Assembly: GCA_030625925.1 (NCBI GenBank)
Contig: DAOUPY010000041.1
Location: 1 to 8,611, forward strand
Origin: Fusobacteriaceae bacterium
GTDB lineage: Bacteria; Fusobacteriota; Fusobacteriia; Fusobacteriales; Fusobacteriaceae
Direction: 5' to 3'
Length of the DNA stretch: 8,611 bases
Below the pieces are notes generated by a model. It was given only the letters and a program-made list of their open reading frames with translations, did no database searches and was not told where the DNA came from. Within the stretch, counting starts at the first letter, position 1. Each line of letters starts with the position of its first letter. This document shows positions 1 to 6,535 of the stretch, piece by piece. The translations under genes were made by a program, and so were the position numbers.

Positions 1-13
1 GGAAGTTTTTTTT
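1..13 (+). terminator. Possible 3' edge of an intrinsic terminator cut by the window start
   Basis: The window opens with GGAAG followed directly by a run of eight T (6-13). A short G-containing arm followed by a T tract is how the right half of a Rho-independent terminator looks. The matching left arm would lie outside the window, so the hairpin cannot be confirmed. If real, it closes an upstream gene or RNA and separates it from what follows. Confidence 0.3.
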
Positions 14-240
14 AGAAAATTGTATTTATTTTGATTATTTCATCTTAAAAACTGACAATAGTTCAAAAGCTTTGACGCAGACTAAAATCTGAGGCTTAAA
101 TACAGACAAAACGAGACTCTTTAAACTCTTCCTTTTTATGGAGATTTCATGAGTGTCTAAATTAACTTTAAATGTAAAACTTAATTTAGAATATGAACTT
201 CGTAAAAGAAACCGAGGTAATGATAGAATAATAAATAAAT
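14..240. other. Gene-free AT-rich stretch with a stem-loop; possible conserved noncoding element
   Basis: I see no supportable gene here. Plus-strand frames are closed by early stops. The one open frame on the minus strand (about 35-253) begins at a TTG inside a terminator hairpin and has no convincing ribosome site. A stem-loop is visible: a 10-bp arm TCTAAATTAA (156-165) pairs perfectly with TTAATTTAGA (181-190), with a smaller inner stem TTTA (167-170)/TAAA (175-178). The motif CTCTTTAAA (about 117-125) and the phrase AAAAACTGACAATAG (about 47-61) loosely resemble boxA and spacer sequences flanking rRNA genes, but this is only a resemblance. No tRNA, rRNA, tmRNA or 6S signature was recognised. 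Confidence 0.3.
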
Positions 241-241
241 G

Positions 242-287
242 ATCCTCCTGCAATCCAGAGAAATCTGGTTTTGTAGGAGGATTTTTT
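242..287 (+). terminator. Intrinsic terminator, left copy of a duplicated hairpin
   Basis: The left arm ATCCTCCTGCAA (242-253) pairs with TTGTAGGAGGAT (271-282) over 12 bp, including one G-U wobble at base 250. After a T/TT internal mismatch there is a second stem CCAGA (255-259)/TCTGG (264-268) closed by a GAAA tetraloop (260-263), a stable GNRA type. A run of six T (282-287) follows. The same hairpin recurs at 1084-1128 with a single base difference. It terminates transcription coming from the left and insulates the toxin-antitoxin cassette promoter that begins about 25 bases later. Confidence 0.85.
242..287. repeat. Direct repeat, copy 1, left boundary of the toxin-antitoxin cassette
   Basis: Bases 242-282 match 1084-1124 at 40 of 41 positions (G at 250 against A at 1092), and both copies run into a T tract. 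The copies are 842 bp apart and bracket exactly the promoter, antitoxin and toxin genes. Similarity fades into generic AT-rich sequence on both sides, so the repeat unit is essentially the terminator itself. Confidence 0.8.
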
Positions 288-310
288 ATAAAAAAATATA
301 GATTTAATTA

Positions 311-319
311 TGGTATAAT
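311..319 (+). promoter_or_regulatory. Extended -10 promoter of the toxin-antitoxin pair
   Basis: TGG followed by a perfect TATAAT (314-319) forms an extended -10 element. No good -35 hexamer lies 16-18 bases upstream; that stretch is a run of A and T next to the terminator tail. Expected transcription start is near 325, giving a leader of about 38 bases that contains the antitoxin ribosome site GGAGG at 352-356. The promoter lies inside the cassette, between the two repeated terminators. Confidence 0.65.
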
Positions 320-362
320 ATATTTGAGTGAATAGATATAATAAAGTACTTGGAGGGGAATT

Positions 363-644
363 ATGTATTTAGAAGAATTGAAAAAAATAATAAAAACAGA
401 ACATATATTAGAAAAATATAAAATAAATGAAATATGTATTTTTGGCTCCCTTGCTCGTGGAGAAAATGGGAATGATATAGATATTTTAGTTCAAGATACA
501 AATTATGAAAAATGGATTGAGATGAAAAAGGAACTTGAGATGAAAACAGGAATTAAGGTAGATATAATGTTGGAAAAGTTCGCTAACCCTATTGTACTTT
601 TAAGAGCTAAAAAGGAGAAAGTATATGTTGGAAAATACAGCTAA
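363..644 (+). CDS. MNT-type minimal nucleotidyltransferase, antitoxin of a MntA/HepT-like pair
   Basis: This 93-residue protein has the nucleotidyltransferase signature: Gly28-Ser29 in the context FGSLARG, then Asp38 and Asp40 in NDIDILV, and a third acidic residue Asp67 in VDIML. These are the metal and nucleotide ligands of the polymerase-beta fold. In characterised MntA-HepT systems the MNT protein neutralises its HEPN partner by transferring AMP to a tyrosine next to the toxin active site; that role is inferred here from the partner gene. The spacing between GS and DxD is 8 residues, shorter than the GSX10DXD of typical MntA. The ATG has GGAGG (352-356) six bases upstream. The gene overlaps the toxin gene by 20 bases, so the two are translationally coupled. 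Composition is visibly more AT-rich than dnaE, fitting an acquired cassette. Confidence 0.85.
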   Translation: MYLEELKKIIKTEHILEKYKINEICIFGSLARGENGNDIDILVQDTNYEKWIEMKKELEMKTGIKVDIMLEKFANPIVLLRAKKEKVYVGKYS

Positions 645-1080
645 TGATCTGTTATATATTTTAAGCATCATTGAAAGTATTGGTAAAATAGGGAAATATG
701 CAATGGACTATAAAGATGCAGAAGACTTTTTTGATTCTAATGATCAAATGCCATTTAATGCGACATTATCATTGTTGATAAATATCGGAGAAGCCAGTGG
801 AAAGGTCACTCAAAATTTAAGAAAAAAATATAGTGAAATCCCTTGGAAAATAATGAAAGATTTTAGAAATAGAGTGGCTCACGATTATATTAATTTAAAT
901 GTATTTATGGTTTTTGAAATAATAAAAAAAGAGTTACCAAAGGTTAGAGATCAAGTGGAAAAGTTATTAATTATTGAATTAAATAATGAAAATTTTAGAC
1001 TTGAAGAGTTTGAAGTTTGTATCGGAAACAGATATTATAGACATGTAGATTTTGGAAAGATAAATAAAAAATTAAAATAA
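625..1080 (+). CDS. HEPN-domain toxin (HepT-like, DUF86 family), predicted ribonuclease
   Basis: This 151-residue, mainly helical protein carries the HEPN active-site motif RX4HXY as Arg81, His86 and Tyr88 in the segment FRNRVAHDY, preceded by the PWKIMKDF context usual for this family. HEPN toxins with this motif cut RNA. Tyr88 is the expected target of AMP transfer by the upstream MNT antitoxin, by analogy with characterised pairs. Core HepT proteins are about 110-140 residues; the segment after about residue 117, rich in charged and aromatic residues, looks like an extension. The start ATG lies inside the antitoxin gene (20-base overlap), with AGGAG (613-617) seven bases upstream. The stop codon is only three bases before the right-hand terminator. 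Likely role: phage defence or plasmid/genome stabilisation. Confidence 0.85.
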   Translation: MLENTANDLLYILSIIESIGKIGKYAMDYKDAEDFFDSNDQMPFNATLSLLINIGEASGKVTQNLRKKYSEIPWKIMKDFRNRVAHDYINLNVFMVFEIIKKELPKVRDQVEKLLIIELNNENFRLEEFEVCIGNRYYRHVDFGKINKKLK

Positions 1081-1083
1081 ACT

Positions 1084-1128
1084 ATCCTCCTACAATCCAG
1101 AGAAATCTGGTTTTGTAGGAGGATTTTT
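1084..1128 (+). terminator. Intrinsic terminator of the toxin-antitoxin pair, right copy of the duplicated hairpin
   Basis: The arm ATCCTCCTACAA (1084-1095) pairs perfectly with TTGTAGGAGGAT (1113-1124). An upper stem CCAGA (1097-1101)/TCTGG (1106-1110) is capped by a GAAA tetraloop (1102-1105), and the hairpin is followed by five T (1124-1128). It starts three bases after the toxin stop codon. It stops toxin-antitoxin transcription before the dnaE promoter. Confidence 0.88.
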
Positions 1129-1129
1129 A
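1084..1129. repeat. Direct repeat, copy 2, right boundary of the toxin-antitoxin cassette
   Basis: Near-identical to 242-287 (40 of 41 core positions). The single difference, A1092 here against G250 in copy 1, changes a Watson-Crick pair to a G-U wobble in the folded RNA, so both copies still form the full stem. See the matching copy-1 entry for cassette logic. Confidence 0.8.
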
Positions 1130-1172
1130 AATTTATGTAAAAATTAAGTATTCCTTCTAAATAAATTCAAGG

Positions 1173-1192
1173 TTTTTAGGAAACCCTAGAAA
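1173..1192 (+). other. Short hairpin overlapping the -35 region of dnaE
   Basis: TTTTTAGG (1173-1180) pairs with CCTAGAAA (1185-1192) through one G-U wobble, with an AAAC loop. It sits immediately upstream of the dnaE extended -10 element, where a -35 box would be. It could be a small operator-like dyad or chance pairing in AT-rich DNA; nothing in the sequence decides between these. Confidence 0.25.
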
Positions 1193-1197
1193 AAATG

Positions 1198-1206
1198 TGC
1201 TAAAAT
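1198..1206 (+). promoter_or_regulatory. Extended -10 promoter of dnaE
   Basis: TGC followed by TAAAAT (1201-1206) reads as an extended -10 element, with one mismatch to TATAAT and no recognisable -35 hexamer. Expected start is near 1213, giving a leader of about 35 bases that carries the strong ribosome site GGGGAGGG (1236-1243) before the ATG at 1248. Confidence 0.5.
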
Positions 1207-1247
1207 AATATTAGAAAAGACAATCGCTAATTACAGGGGAGGGATCT

Positions 1248-4200
1248 ATGAAAAATAAATTTGTACATTTACATCTGCATACTGAATACAGCCTCCTGGA
1301 CGGAGTAGGAAAGATAGATGAATATTTAGATCGTGCACTGGAACTAAAGATGGATGCTGTGGCAATCACAGATCATGGGAATATGTTTGGTGCCATAGAA
1401 TTTTATAAGAAGGCCAGGAAAAAAGGGATAAAGCCAATCCTGGGAATGGAAGCATATATAAGTCTAGGTTCCATGGAGGATAAGGAAAAAACAACCTATC
1501 ATTTAGTACTTTTAGCTAAAAATGAAGTAGGTTATAAAAACCTCATGAAATTATCTTCTATTGGATATTTAGAGGGCTTTTATTATAAGCCCAGGATAGA
1601 TAAAGCTACACTAAAAAAATACAGTGAGGGGCTCATAGGACTGTCAGCCTGCATGCAGGGGGAAGTAGCACGAGGTATTAGAGACGAAAAAAATGGTGAG
1701 GAATTAGGAAGTATTATAGACTCCTACGTCGATATATTTGGAAGGGAAGATTTTTATATAGAGTTACAGGATAATGGAATTCCTGAACAATATCCAATGA
1801 ATGATAAATTATATGAGCTGGCAAGGGAACATGATATTCAAGTAGTGGGAACAAACGATGTTCACTATGCTCATTATGGACAGCACGGTTTACAGGATGT
1901 GCTGATCTGCATACAGACAGGAAGTAAGATAGATGATGAAAAGAGGATGAGAATCCATACTGATGAACTGTTTATGAAGAGCAGAGAGCAGCTCGTGGAA
2001 AAACTGGGCAGATACTCCGGTGCATTGGAAAATACAGTAAAGATAGCAGAAAAATGTAACTTAGAGATAGAATTTGGAAAATTTAAGTTTCCTGAATATA
2101 AAGTTGGGGACGAATTTAAAGATGTACATGAATATTTAAGAAAATTGGTCTATGATGGGCTAGATAGAAGATATCCTAATGGAGTAGATGAAAAAGCAGT
2201 AGAGAGAGTAGAATATGAACTGGGAATCATAAGTAAAATGGGATATGAGGAGTATTTTGTTGTTGTTTGGGATTTTATAGACTATGCCAAAAGAAAAAAA
2301 ATACCCATAGGTCCCGGAAGGGGGTCTGCAGCAGGAAGTATGGTTGCTTACACTCTGGGAATAACAGAGTTAGATCCCATAAAGTATAATCTTATATTTG
2401 AAAGGTTTCTTAACCCGGAACGGATATCTATGCCGGATATAGATATAGATATATGTCAGGAGAGACGGCACGAACTCATAGAATATGTCGGAAGGAAATA
2501 TGGAAGAGACAGGGTGGCCCAGATAATTACCTTTGGAACAATGAAGGCTAGAGCTGCCATAAGGGATGTGGGAAGAGCCTTGAACATCCCCCTGTATAAG
2601 GTGGATAAACTGGCCAAATTAATCCCTCAATTTTACACAATAGACCGGGCTATTCGTGAGATAGATGAATTTAAAAAAGCATATGATACGGATACTGAGT
2701 CTAAAAAAATAATAGATATATCTAAAGGGCTGGAAAATAAGGTAAGACATGCTTCTGTTCATGCAGCAGGGGTAGTGATCACAAAAAATCCATTGACCAA
2801 TGATGTACCACTATATTCTGATTCCAAGGGAGAGCAAGTATGTACCCAATATCAGATGAAGGAATTAGAGGATTTGGGACTGCTAAAAATGGATTTTCTG
2901 GGACTTCGAAATCTGACGATACTTCAAAGGACTATAGATTATATAGAGGATGGAGTAGGGGTGAAGATAGAACTCAGCGACATACCATTAGATGCTCCAC
3001 TGGTATATGATGCACTCCAGAGGGGAGACACCCTGGGGGTGTTTCAATTGGAATCGGGAGGGGTAAGGAAGTTATTAAAAAAATTAAAACCAAATAATTT
3101 TGATGATGTAATCGCAGTCTTGGCTCTATACCGGCCGGGACCTCTGGGATCGGGAATGGTAGATGACTATATAGGTGTAAAAAATGGATTGAAAGATGCC
3201 ATATATCCCCATGAAAGTTTGGAAGAGGTGTTGAAGGAAACATATGGGGTTATACTATATCAAGAACAGGTTATGAAGATAGCTTCTATCATGGCAAATT
3301 ATTCTCTGGGAGAAGCCGATCTCCTTCGTCGTGCAATGGGGAAAAAGATAGCGGAACTTATGGAAGAAAATAGGTTGATCTTCATCGAAAGATCGGTGAA
3401 AAATGGTTATGAAAAAAAGACAGCAGAGGATGTATTTTATCTTATAGATAAATTTGCTGGATATGGGTTTAATAAGTCTCATTCGGCCGCTTACGGACTT
3501 ATAGCTTATTGGACAGCGTATTTTAAGGAGTATTATTCCAAGTATTACTATGCGGCTCTCATGACTTCTGAACGTGGTAATAACGATAAGCTGGCAATAT
3601 ATATAGATGATGCCAAGAGGCATGGAATAGATGTGGGCTTGCCTGATATAAATAAAGTTAATAATAAATTTATAGTGGATGGAGATCAAATTAGATTCGG
3701 GATGTCTGCCATAAAAAACTTAGGTGAGGGAATATTAGACAAACTCAGTAAGGACATAGAGGAGTTTGGAGTATATAAAACTTTGGAAGAGTTTGTTATT
3801 CGGACCAAGAAGATAGGAATGAATAAAAAAGCCCTGGAAGCTCTGGTATTGTCAGGAACATTGGATAGTCTCCCGGGAAATAGGAGAGAAAAATACAGCT
3901 GTATAGAGAAATCTTTGGTTTATGCAGCACGTGTAGCCAAGGAAGATGAGATTCAGCAAATGAATCTATTTGGGGAAGCTCGTGCTACCATAGAGAGTTT
4001 TACTATGGGAAGTATGGAGGAATATAAAATTGAAAATATCCTCAAGGGAGAAAAGGAATACCTTGGATTTTACTTTACCGGGCATCCTCTGGATAGATAC
4101 AATGAATTGTTAAATGTCTATGAATTGGACAAATTAGTAGAATTAAAAGCCGATAGACCCCAGCATGTGAGAACATGTGGAATAATCAGCGGGATAAAAA

Positions 4201-4664
4201 AAATAATAACTAAAAAAAACAAACAGATGATGGCTGTATTTACTTTGGAGGATCATTTTGGAACTATTAGCTGCACTGTGTTTCCCAATGAATTTGAAAG
4301 GTTATCCAACTACCTTGTAGAGGGAAATGCTGTGTATTTAGAGGGCAGCGTACAACTGGATTTTTTTGGTGGAAATGAAGAGAAAAAGCTGGTTATTAGA
4401 GACCTGAAATATTTAGAGGAAATAGTAGAAGTTCTTAGTTTTAAGGTGTATGTATTAGTAGATGAAGAAACTAAGGTGAAACTACCAAAATTAAAGCAGA
4501 TATTGTTAAATTACAAGGGAAAACACAAGGTTTATATTGCACTTCGGGAAAAGGGTGGAAATAGAGTGGTTGAGCTGGGAGAAAAATATAAAGTGGAACC
4601 CAGCATAGAGTTTATTCATCAGGTAGGAGAACTCTTGGGAATAGATAAAATGAAGATTAAATAA
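1248..4664 (+). CDS. dnaE: DNA polymerase III subunit alpha
   Basis: This 1138-residue C-family replicative polymerase makes DNA as part of the Pol III holoenzyme. Order of parts: PHP domain (about 5-210), with apparent metal ligands His9, His11, Asp18, His43, Glu68, His85, Cys135, Asp204 and His206; polymerase core with GPGRGSAAGS; catalytic Asp397 and Asp399 in PDIDID; third catalytic Asp549 in KMDFLG; the LYRPGPLGSG and NKSHSAAYG motifs; helix-hairpin-helix region near 855-880; clamp-binding pentapeptide QMNLF at 904-908; OB fold from about 973 to 1050; and a C-terminal tail. The length and the presence of the clamp motif, OB fold and tail fit a full-length DnaE. The ATG has GGGGAGGG five bases upstream. 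No terminator is visible after the stop, so some transcription may continue into accB. Confidence 0.97.
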   Translation: MKNKFVHLHLHTEYSLLDGVGKIDEYLDRALELKMDAVAITDHGNMFGAIEFYKKARKKGIKPILGMEAYISLGSMEDKEKTTYHLVLLAKNEVGYKNLMKLSSIGYLEGFYYKPRIDKATLKKYSEGLIGLSACMQGEVARGIRDEKNGEELGSIIDSYVDIFGREDFYIELQDNGIPEQYPMNDKLYELAREHDIQVVGTNDVHYAHYGQHGLQDVLICIQTGSKIDDEKRMRIHTDELFMKSREQLVEKLGRYSGALENTVKIAEKCNLEIEFGKFKFPEYKVGDEFKDVHEYLRKLVYDGLDRRYPNGVDEKAVERVEYELGIISKMGYEEYFVVVWDFIDYAKRKKIPIGPGRGSAAGSMVAYTLGITELDPIKYNLIFERFLNPERISMPDIDIDICQERRHELIEYVGRKYGRDRVAQIITFGTMKARAAIRDVGRALNIPLYKVDKLAKLIPQFYTIDRAIREIDEFKKAYDTDTESKKIIDISKGLENKVRHASVHAAGVVITKNPLTNDVPLYSDSKGEQVCTQYQMKELEDLGLLKMDFLGLRNLTILQRTIDYIEDGVGVKIELSDIPLDAPLVYDALQRGDTLGVFQLESGGVRKLLKKLKPNNFDDVIAVLALYRPGPLGSGMVDDYIGVKNGLKDAIYPHESLEEVLKETYGVILYQEQVMKIASIMANYSLGEADLLRRAMGKKIAELMEENRLIFIERSVKNGYEKKTAEDVFYLIDKFAGYGFNKSHSAAYGLIAYWTAYFKEYYSKYYYAALMTSERGNNDKLAIYIDDAKRHGIDVGLPDINKVNNKFIVDGDQIRFGMSAIKNLGEGILDKLSKDIEEFGVYKTLEEFVIRTKKIGMNKKALEALVLSGTLDSLPGNRREKYSCIEKSLVYAARVAKEDEIQQMNLFGEARATIESFTMGSMEEYKIENILKGEKEYLGFYFTGHPLDRYNELLNVYELDKLVELKADRPQHVRTCGIISGIKKIITKKNKQMMAVFTLEDHFGTISCTVFPNEFERLSNYLVEGNAVYLEGSVQLDFFGGNEEKKLVIRDLKYLEEIVEVLSFKVYVLVDEETKVKLPKLKQILLNYKGKHKVYIALREKGGNRVVELGEKYKVEPSIEFIHQVGELLGIDKMKIK

Positions 4665-4681
4665 CAGGTGTATTTTATTTC

Positions 4682-4710
4682 TTGAAAGAAGATATTATAT
4701 ATGTTAAAAT
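4682..4710 (+). promoter_or_regulatory. Sigma-70 type promoter of accB-accC
   Basis: TTGAAA (4682-4687) and TAAAAT (4705-4710) are separated by 17 bases, and TGT at 4702-4704 adds an extended -10 element. This is the most complete promoter in the window. The start should be near 4717, giving a leader of under 30 bases that ends in the ribosome site GGGGAGG (4734-4740). No biotin-repressor (BirA) operator or FapR-like site was recognised around it. Confidence 0.7.
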
Positions 4711-4744
4711 TTAGAGCGACTAAAAGAGATTATGGGGAGGCAAA

Positions 4745-5161
4745 ATGAAACAAGATATGAACACTATCAATGAGATAATAAAAGTTATAGGCGAGTCAGA
4801 ACTTACAGAGATATCTATAGAGGAAAAAGGATTTAAACTTTTTATAAAAAAACCGAAGCTAGTATTGGGTGAGAGCATGGAAGAGGCAGAAGAAATAGAA
4901 GTGACAGAAGAAGTGGCTGTAGAAGATATAAATGAAATTATATCTGGAAGTGTGGGAAGATTTTACTATATAGATAAAGATGAAAAACCAATGATTACAG
5001 TGGGAATGACTGTAAAAAAAGGTCAAAAAGTTGGTTATGTAGAAGCCATAGGTCTGAAAACTGATATAAAAAGTGAGTTTGATGGTGAAATAAAAGAAAT
5101 TTTAGTAAAAAATGGAGAAGTTGCCGAATACGGAAAAGTATTGGTTAAAATAGGAGAATAA
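4745..5161 (+). CDS. accB: AccB-like carrier protein of acetyl-CoA carboxylase, lacking the biotin-attachment lysine
   Basis: A 138-residue protein with AccB architecture: an N-terminal helix-strand segment (about 6-38, TINEIIKVIGESELTEISIE style), an acidic linker rich in Glu and Val (about 42-64) instead of the usual Ala/Pro linker, and a biotinyl/lipoyl domain (about 67-137). In normal AccB the hairpin tip reads EAMKM or EAMKL, and the lysine carries biotin. Here it reads Glu100-Ala101-Ile102-Gly103-Leu104, so the lysine is glycine. Alignment by eye to typical AccB is ungapped on both sides: KKG to the site is 10 residues, and the site to FDG is 9. The nearest lysine, Lys105, is two residues out of place. 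The reading frame is intact. The gene lies 15 bases before accC, with its own promoter. It may be a non-biotinylated structural or regulatory AccB, or it may use an unusual site. Confidence 0.85.
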   Translation: MKQDMNTINEIIKVIGESELTEISIEEKGFKLFIKKPKLVLGESMEEAEEIEVTEEVAVEDINEIISGSVGRFYYIDKDEKPMITVGMTVKKGQKVGYVEAIGLKTDIKSEFDGEIKEILVKNGEVAEYGKVLVKIGE

Positions 5162-5176
5162 TTAGGAGGAAAAAAG

Positions 5177-6532
5177 ATGTTTAAGAAGATATTAATCGCT
5201 AACCGTGGAGAGATAGCAGTTAGAATAATTAGAGCAGCAAAGGAATTGGAGATAAAGACAGTTGCTGTGTATTCTGTTGCAGATAAAGAAAGTTTACATG
5301 TGATGTTAGCAGATGAATCTATATGTATAGGGCCTGCAATGAGTACTGAGTCATATTTGAAGATACCAAATATAATCGCAGCAGCAGAGGCTACAGGGGC
5401 AGAAGCTATCCATCCAGGATATGGATTTTTAGCTGAGAATGCGGAATTCGCAAAGATATGTAAAAAACACGGGATAGTATTTATAGGACCCAGCCCGGAC
5501 TGTATCAACAATATGGGAGATAAAGCTACAGCTCGTGCGACAGCTATAGAAAACGGAGTACCCCTTACTAATGGAACAGGAATAATCCATAAGATGGAAG
5601 ATGCGAGAAAGGTAGTTCATGAGAAGATCGGTTACCCGGTAATGATAAAAGCAACTGCTGGCGGCGGTGGAAAAGGGATGAGAATAGCTAGAGATGATGA
5701 AGAATTTGCAGTAAATTTTGGAGCAGCTCAAAATGAAGCCGGTGCAGCATTTGGAAATCCGGATTGTTATGTAGAAAAATATGTAGAAAACCCAAGACAT
5801 ATAGAGATTCAAATTGTAGGAGATAAATTCGGAAATGTAGTTCATTTAGGAGAGAGAGACTGCTCTATACAAAGAAGACATCAAAAATTAGTTGAGGAAG
5901 CACCATCTGCTACTTTGCCGGAAGGTGTAAGGGTAAAGATGGGAGAAGCAGCTGTAAAATTAGCTAAAGCTATAAACTATGATTCTGTTGGAACTTTGGA
6001 ATTTTTGGTAGATGTAAACAATGACTTCTTCTTTATGGAGATGAATACAAGGGTACAAGTTGAGCATACTGTTACTGAATCTATTACAGGTTTTGATATA
6101 ATTAAAGCTCAAATAATCGTAGCATCAGGACATGAGCTGCCTATAAAACAATCGGATATAGAACTTCATGGACATGCTATAGAGTGCAGGATAAATGCAG
6201 AAGATCCGGAAAATGGATTTATGCCTTCAGCAGGAACATTGGAGAGATATATTGTTCCAGGCGGGATAGGAGTTAGAGTAGATTCTCATTCATATCAGGG
6301 GTACAGCATACCACCATACTATGATTCTATGATTGGAAAATTAATAGTCCATGGAGTAGATAGAGAGGAAGCTATCATCAGAATGAAGAGAGCATTGGAA
6401 GAATATAAAATAGAAGGAGTAGAAACTACTATTAAATTCCATGAAAAAGTATTAGAAAATGAAGAATTTAAAAGTGGAAACTATTCAACTAATTTTATAG
6501 AGAAAAATTTTCCTGAATATTTAAAAGGTTAA
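5177..6532 (+). CDS. accC: Biotin carboxylase subunit of acetyl-CoA carboxylase
   Basis: This 451-residue ATP-grasp enzyme normally carboxylates the biotin carried by AccB, using ATP and bicarbonate, as the first step of malonyl-CoA formation. The length matches the family. Catalytic features are present: N-terminal [13 protein letters not shown]; Lys116 (MGDK) and Lys158 (MIKA), which bind ATP; the Gly-rich loop 162-167; His208 (PRHIEIQ); RRHQK around 233-237; Glu275; Glu288, Asn290 and Arg292 (MEMNTR); and Arg338 (ECRINAED). Two small departures from usual AccC are EHTVTE in place of EHPVTE (a form seen in pyruvate carboxylases) and LTNGTG where VPGS/T is common. AGGAGG (5164-5169) lies seven bases before the ATG. 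It is co-transcribed with accB and ends at a strong terminator. The enzyme looks active, although its adjacent carrier lacks the normal biotin site. Confidence 0.96.
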   Translation: MFKKILIANRGEIAVRIIRAAKELEIKTVAVYSVADKESLHVMLADESICIGPAMSTESYLKIPNIIAAAEATGAEAIHPGYGFLAENAEFAKICKKHGIVFIGPSPDCINNMGDKATARATAIENGVPLTNGTGIIHKMEDARKVVHEKIGYPVMIKATAGGGGKGMRIARDDEEFAVNFGAAQNEAGAAFGNPDCYVEKYVENPRHIEIQIVGDKFGNVVHLGERDCSIQRRHQKLVEEAPSATLPEGVRVKMGEAAVKLAKAINYDSVGTLEFLVDVNNDFFFMEMNTRVQVEHTVTESITGFDIIKAQIIVASGHELPIKQSDIELHGHAIECRINAEDPENGFMPSAGTLERYIVPGGIGVRVDSHSYQGYSIPPYYDSMIGKLIVHGVDREEAIIRMKRALEEYKIEGVETTIKFHEKVLENEEFKSGNYSTNFIEKNFPEYLKG

Positions 6533-6535
6533 ATT

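Noticed and set aside
3..92. Open plus-strand frame running from the window edge to a TGA near 90
   Set aside because: About 29 codons of low-complexity composition, beginning in a T run that looks like a terminator tail; no family resemblance.
35..253. 72-codon open frame on the minus strand
   Set aside because: It starts at TTG inside a terminator hairpin, lacks a ribosome site, and its product is not recognisable as a protein family. I treat the region as noncoding.
2436..2453. Three tandem GATATA units encoding the DIDIDI catalytic stretch of DnaE
   Set aside because: The repeat follows from the conserved PDIDID motif plus AT-rich codon choice; slippage at an essential active site is unlikely to be tolerated.
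2974..3689. Two minus-strand open frames inside dnaE
   Set aside because: Antisense shadows of well-conserved DnaE coding sequence, with no ribosome sites or family match.
4196..4219. Two A8 runs in dnaE as possible programmed frameshift sites
   Set aside because: A shift would give a truncated OB fold soon after, but there is no stimulatory hairpin or upstream ribosome site, and such runs are expected where Lys codons cluster in AT-rich genes.
5035..5845. Two overlapping minus-strand open frames inside accB/accC
   Set aside because: Antisense shadows of accC; composition follows the sense codons and there are no start signals.
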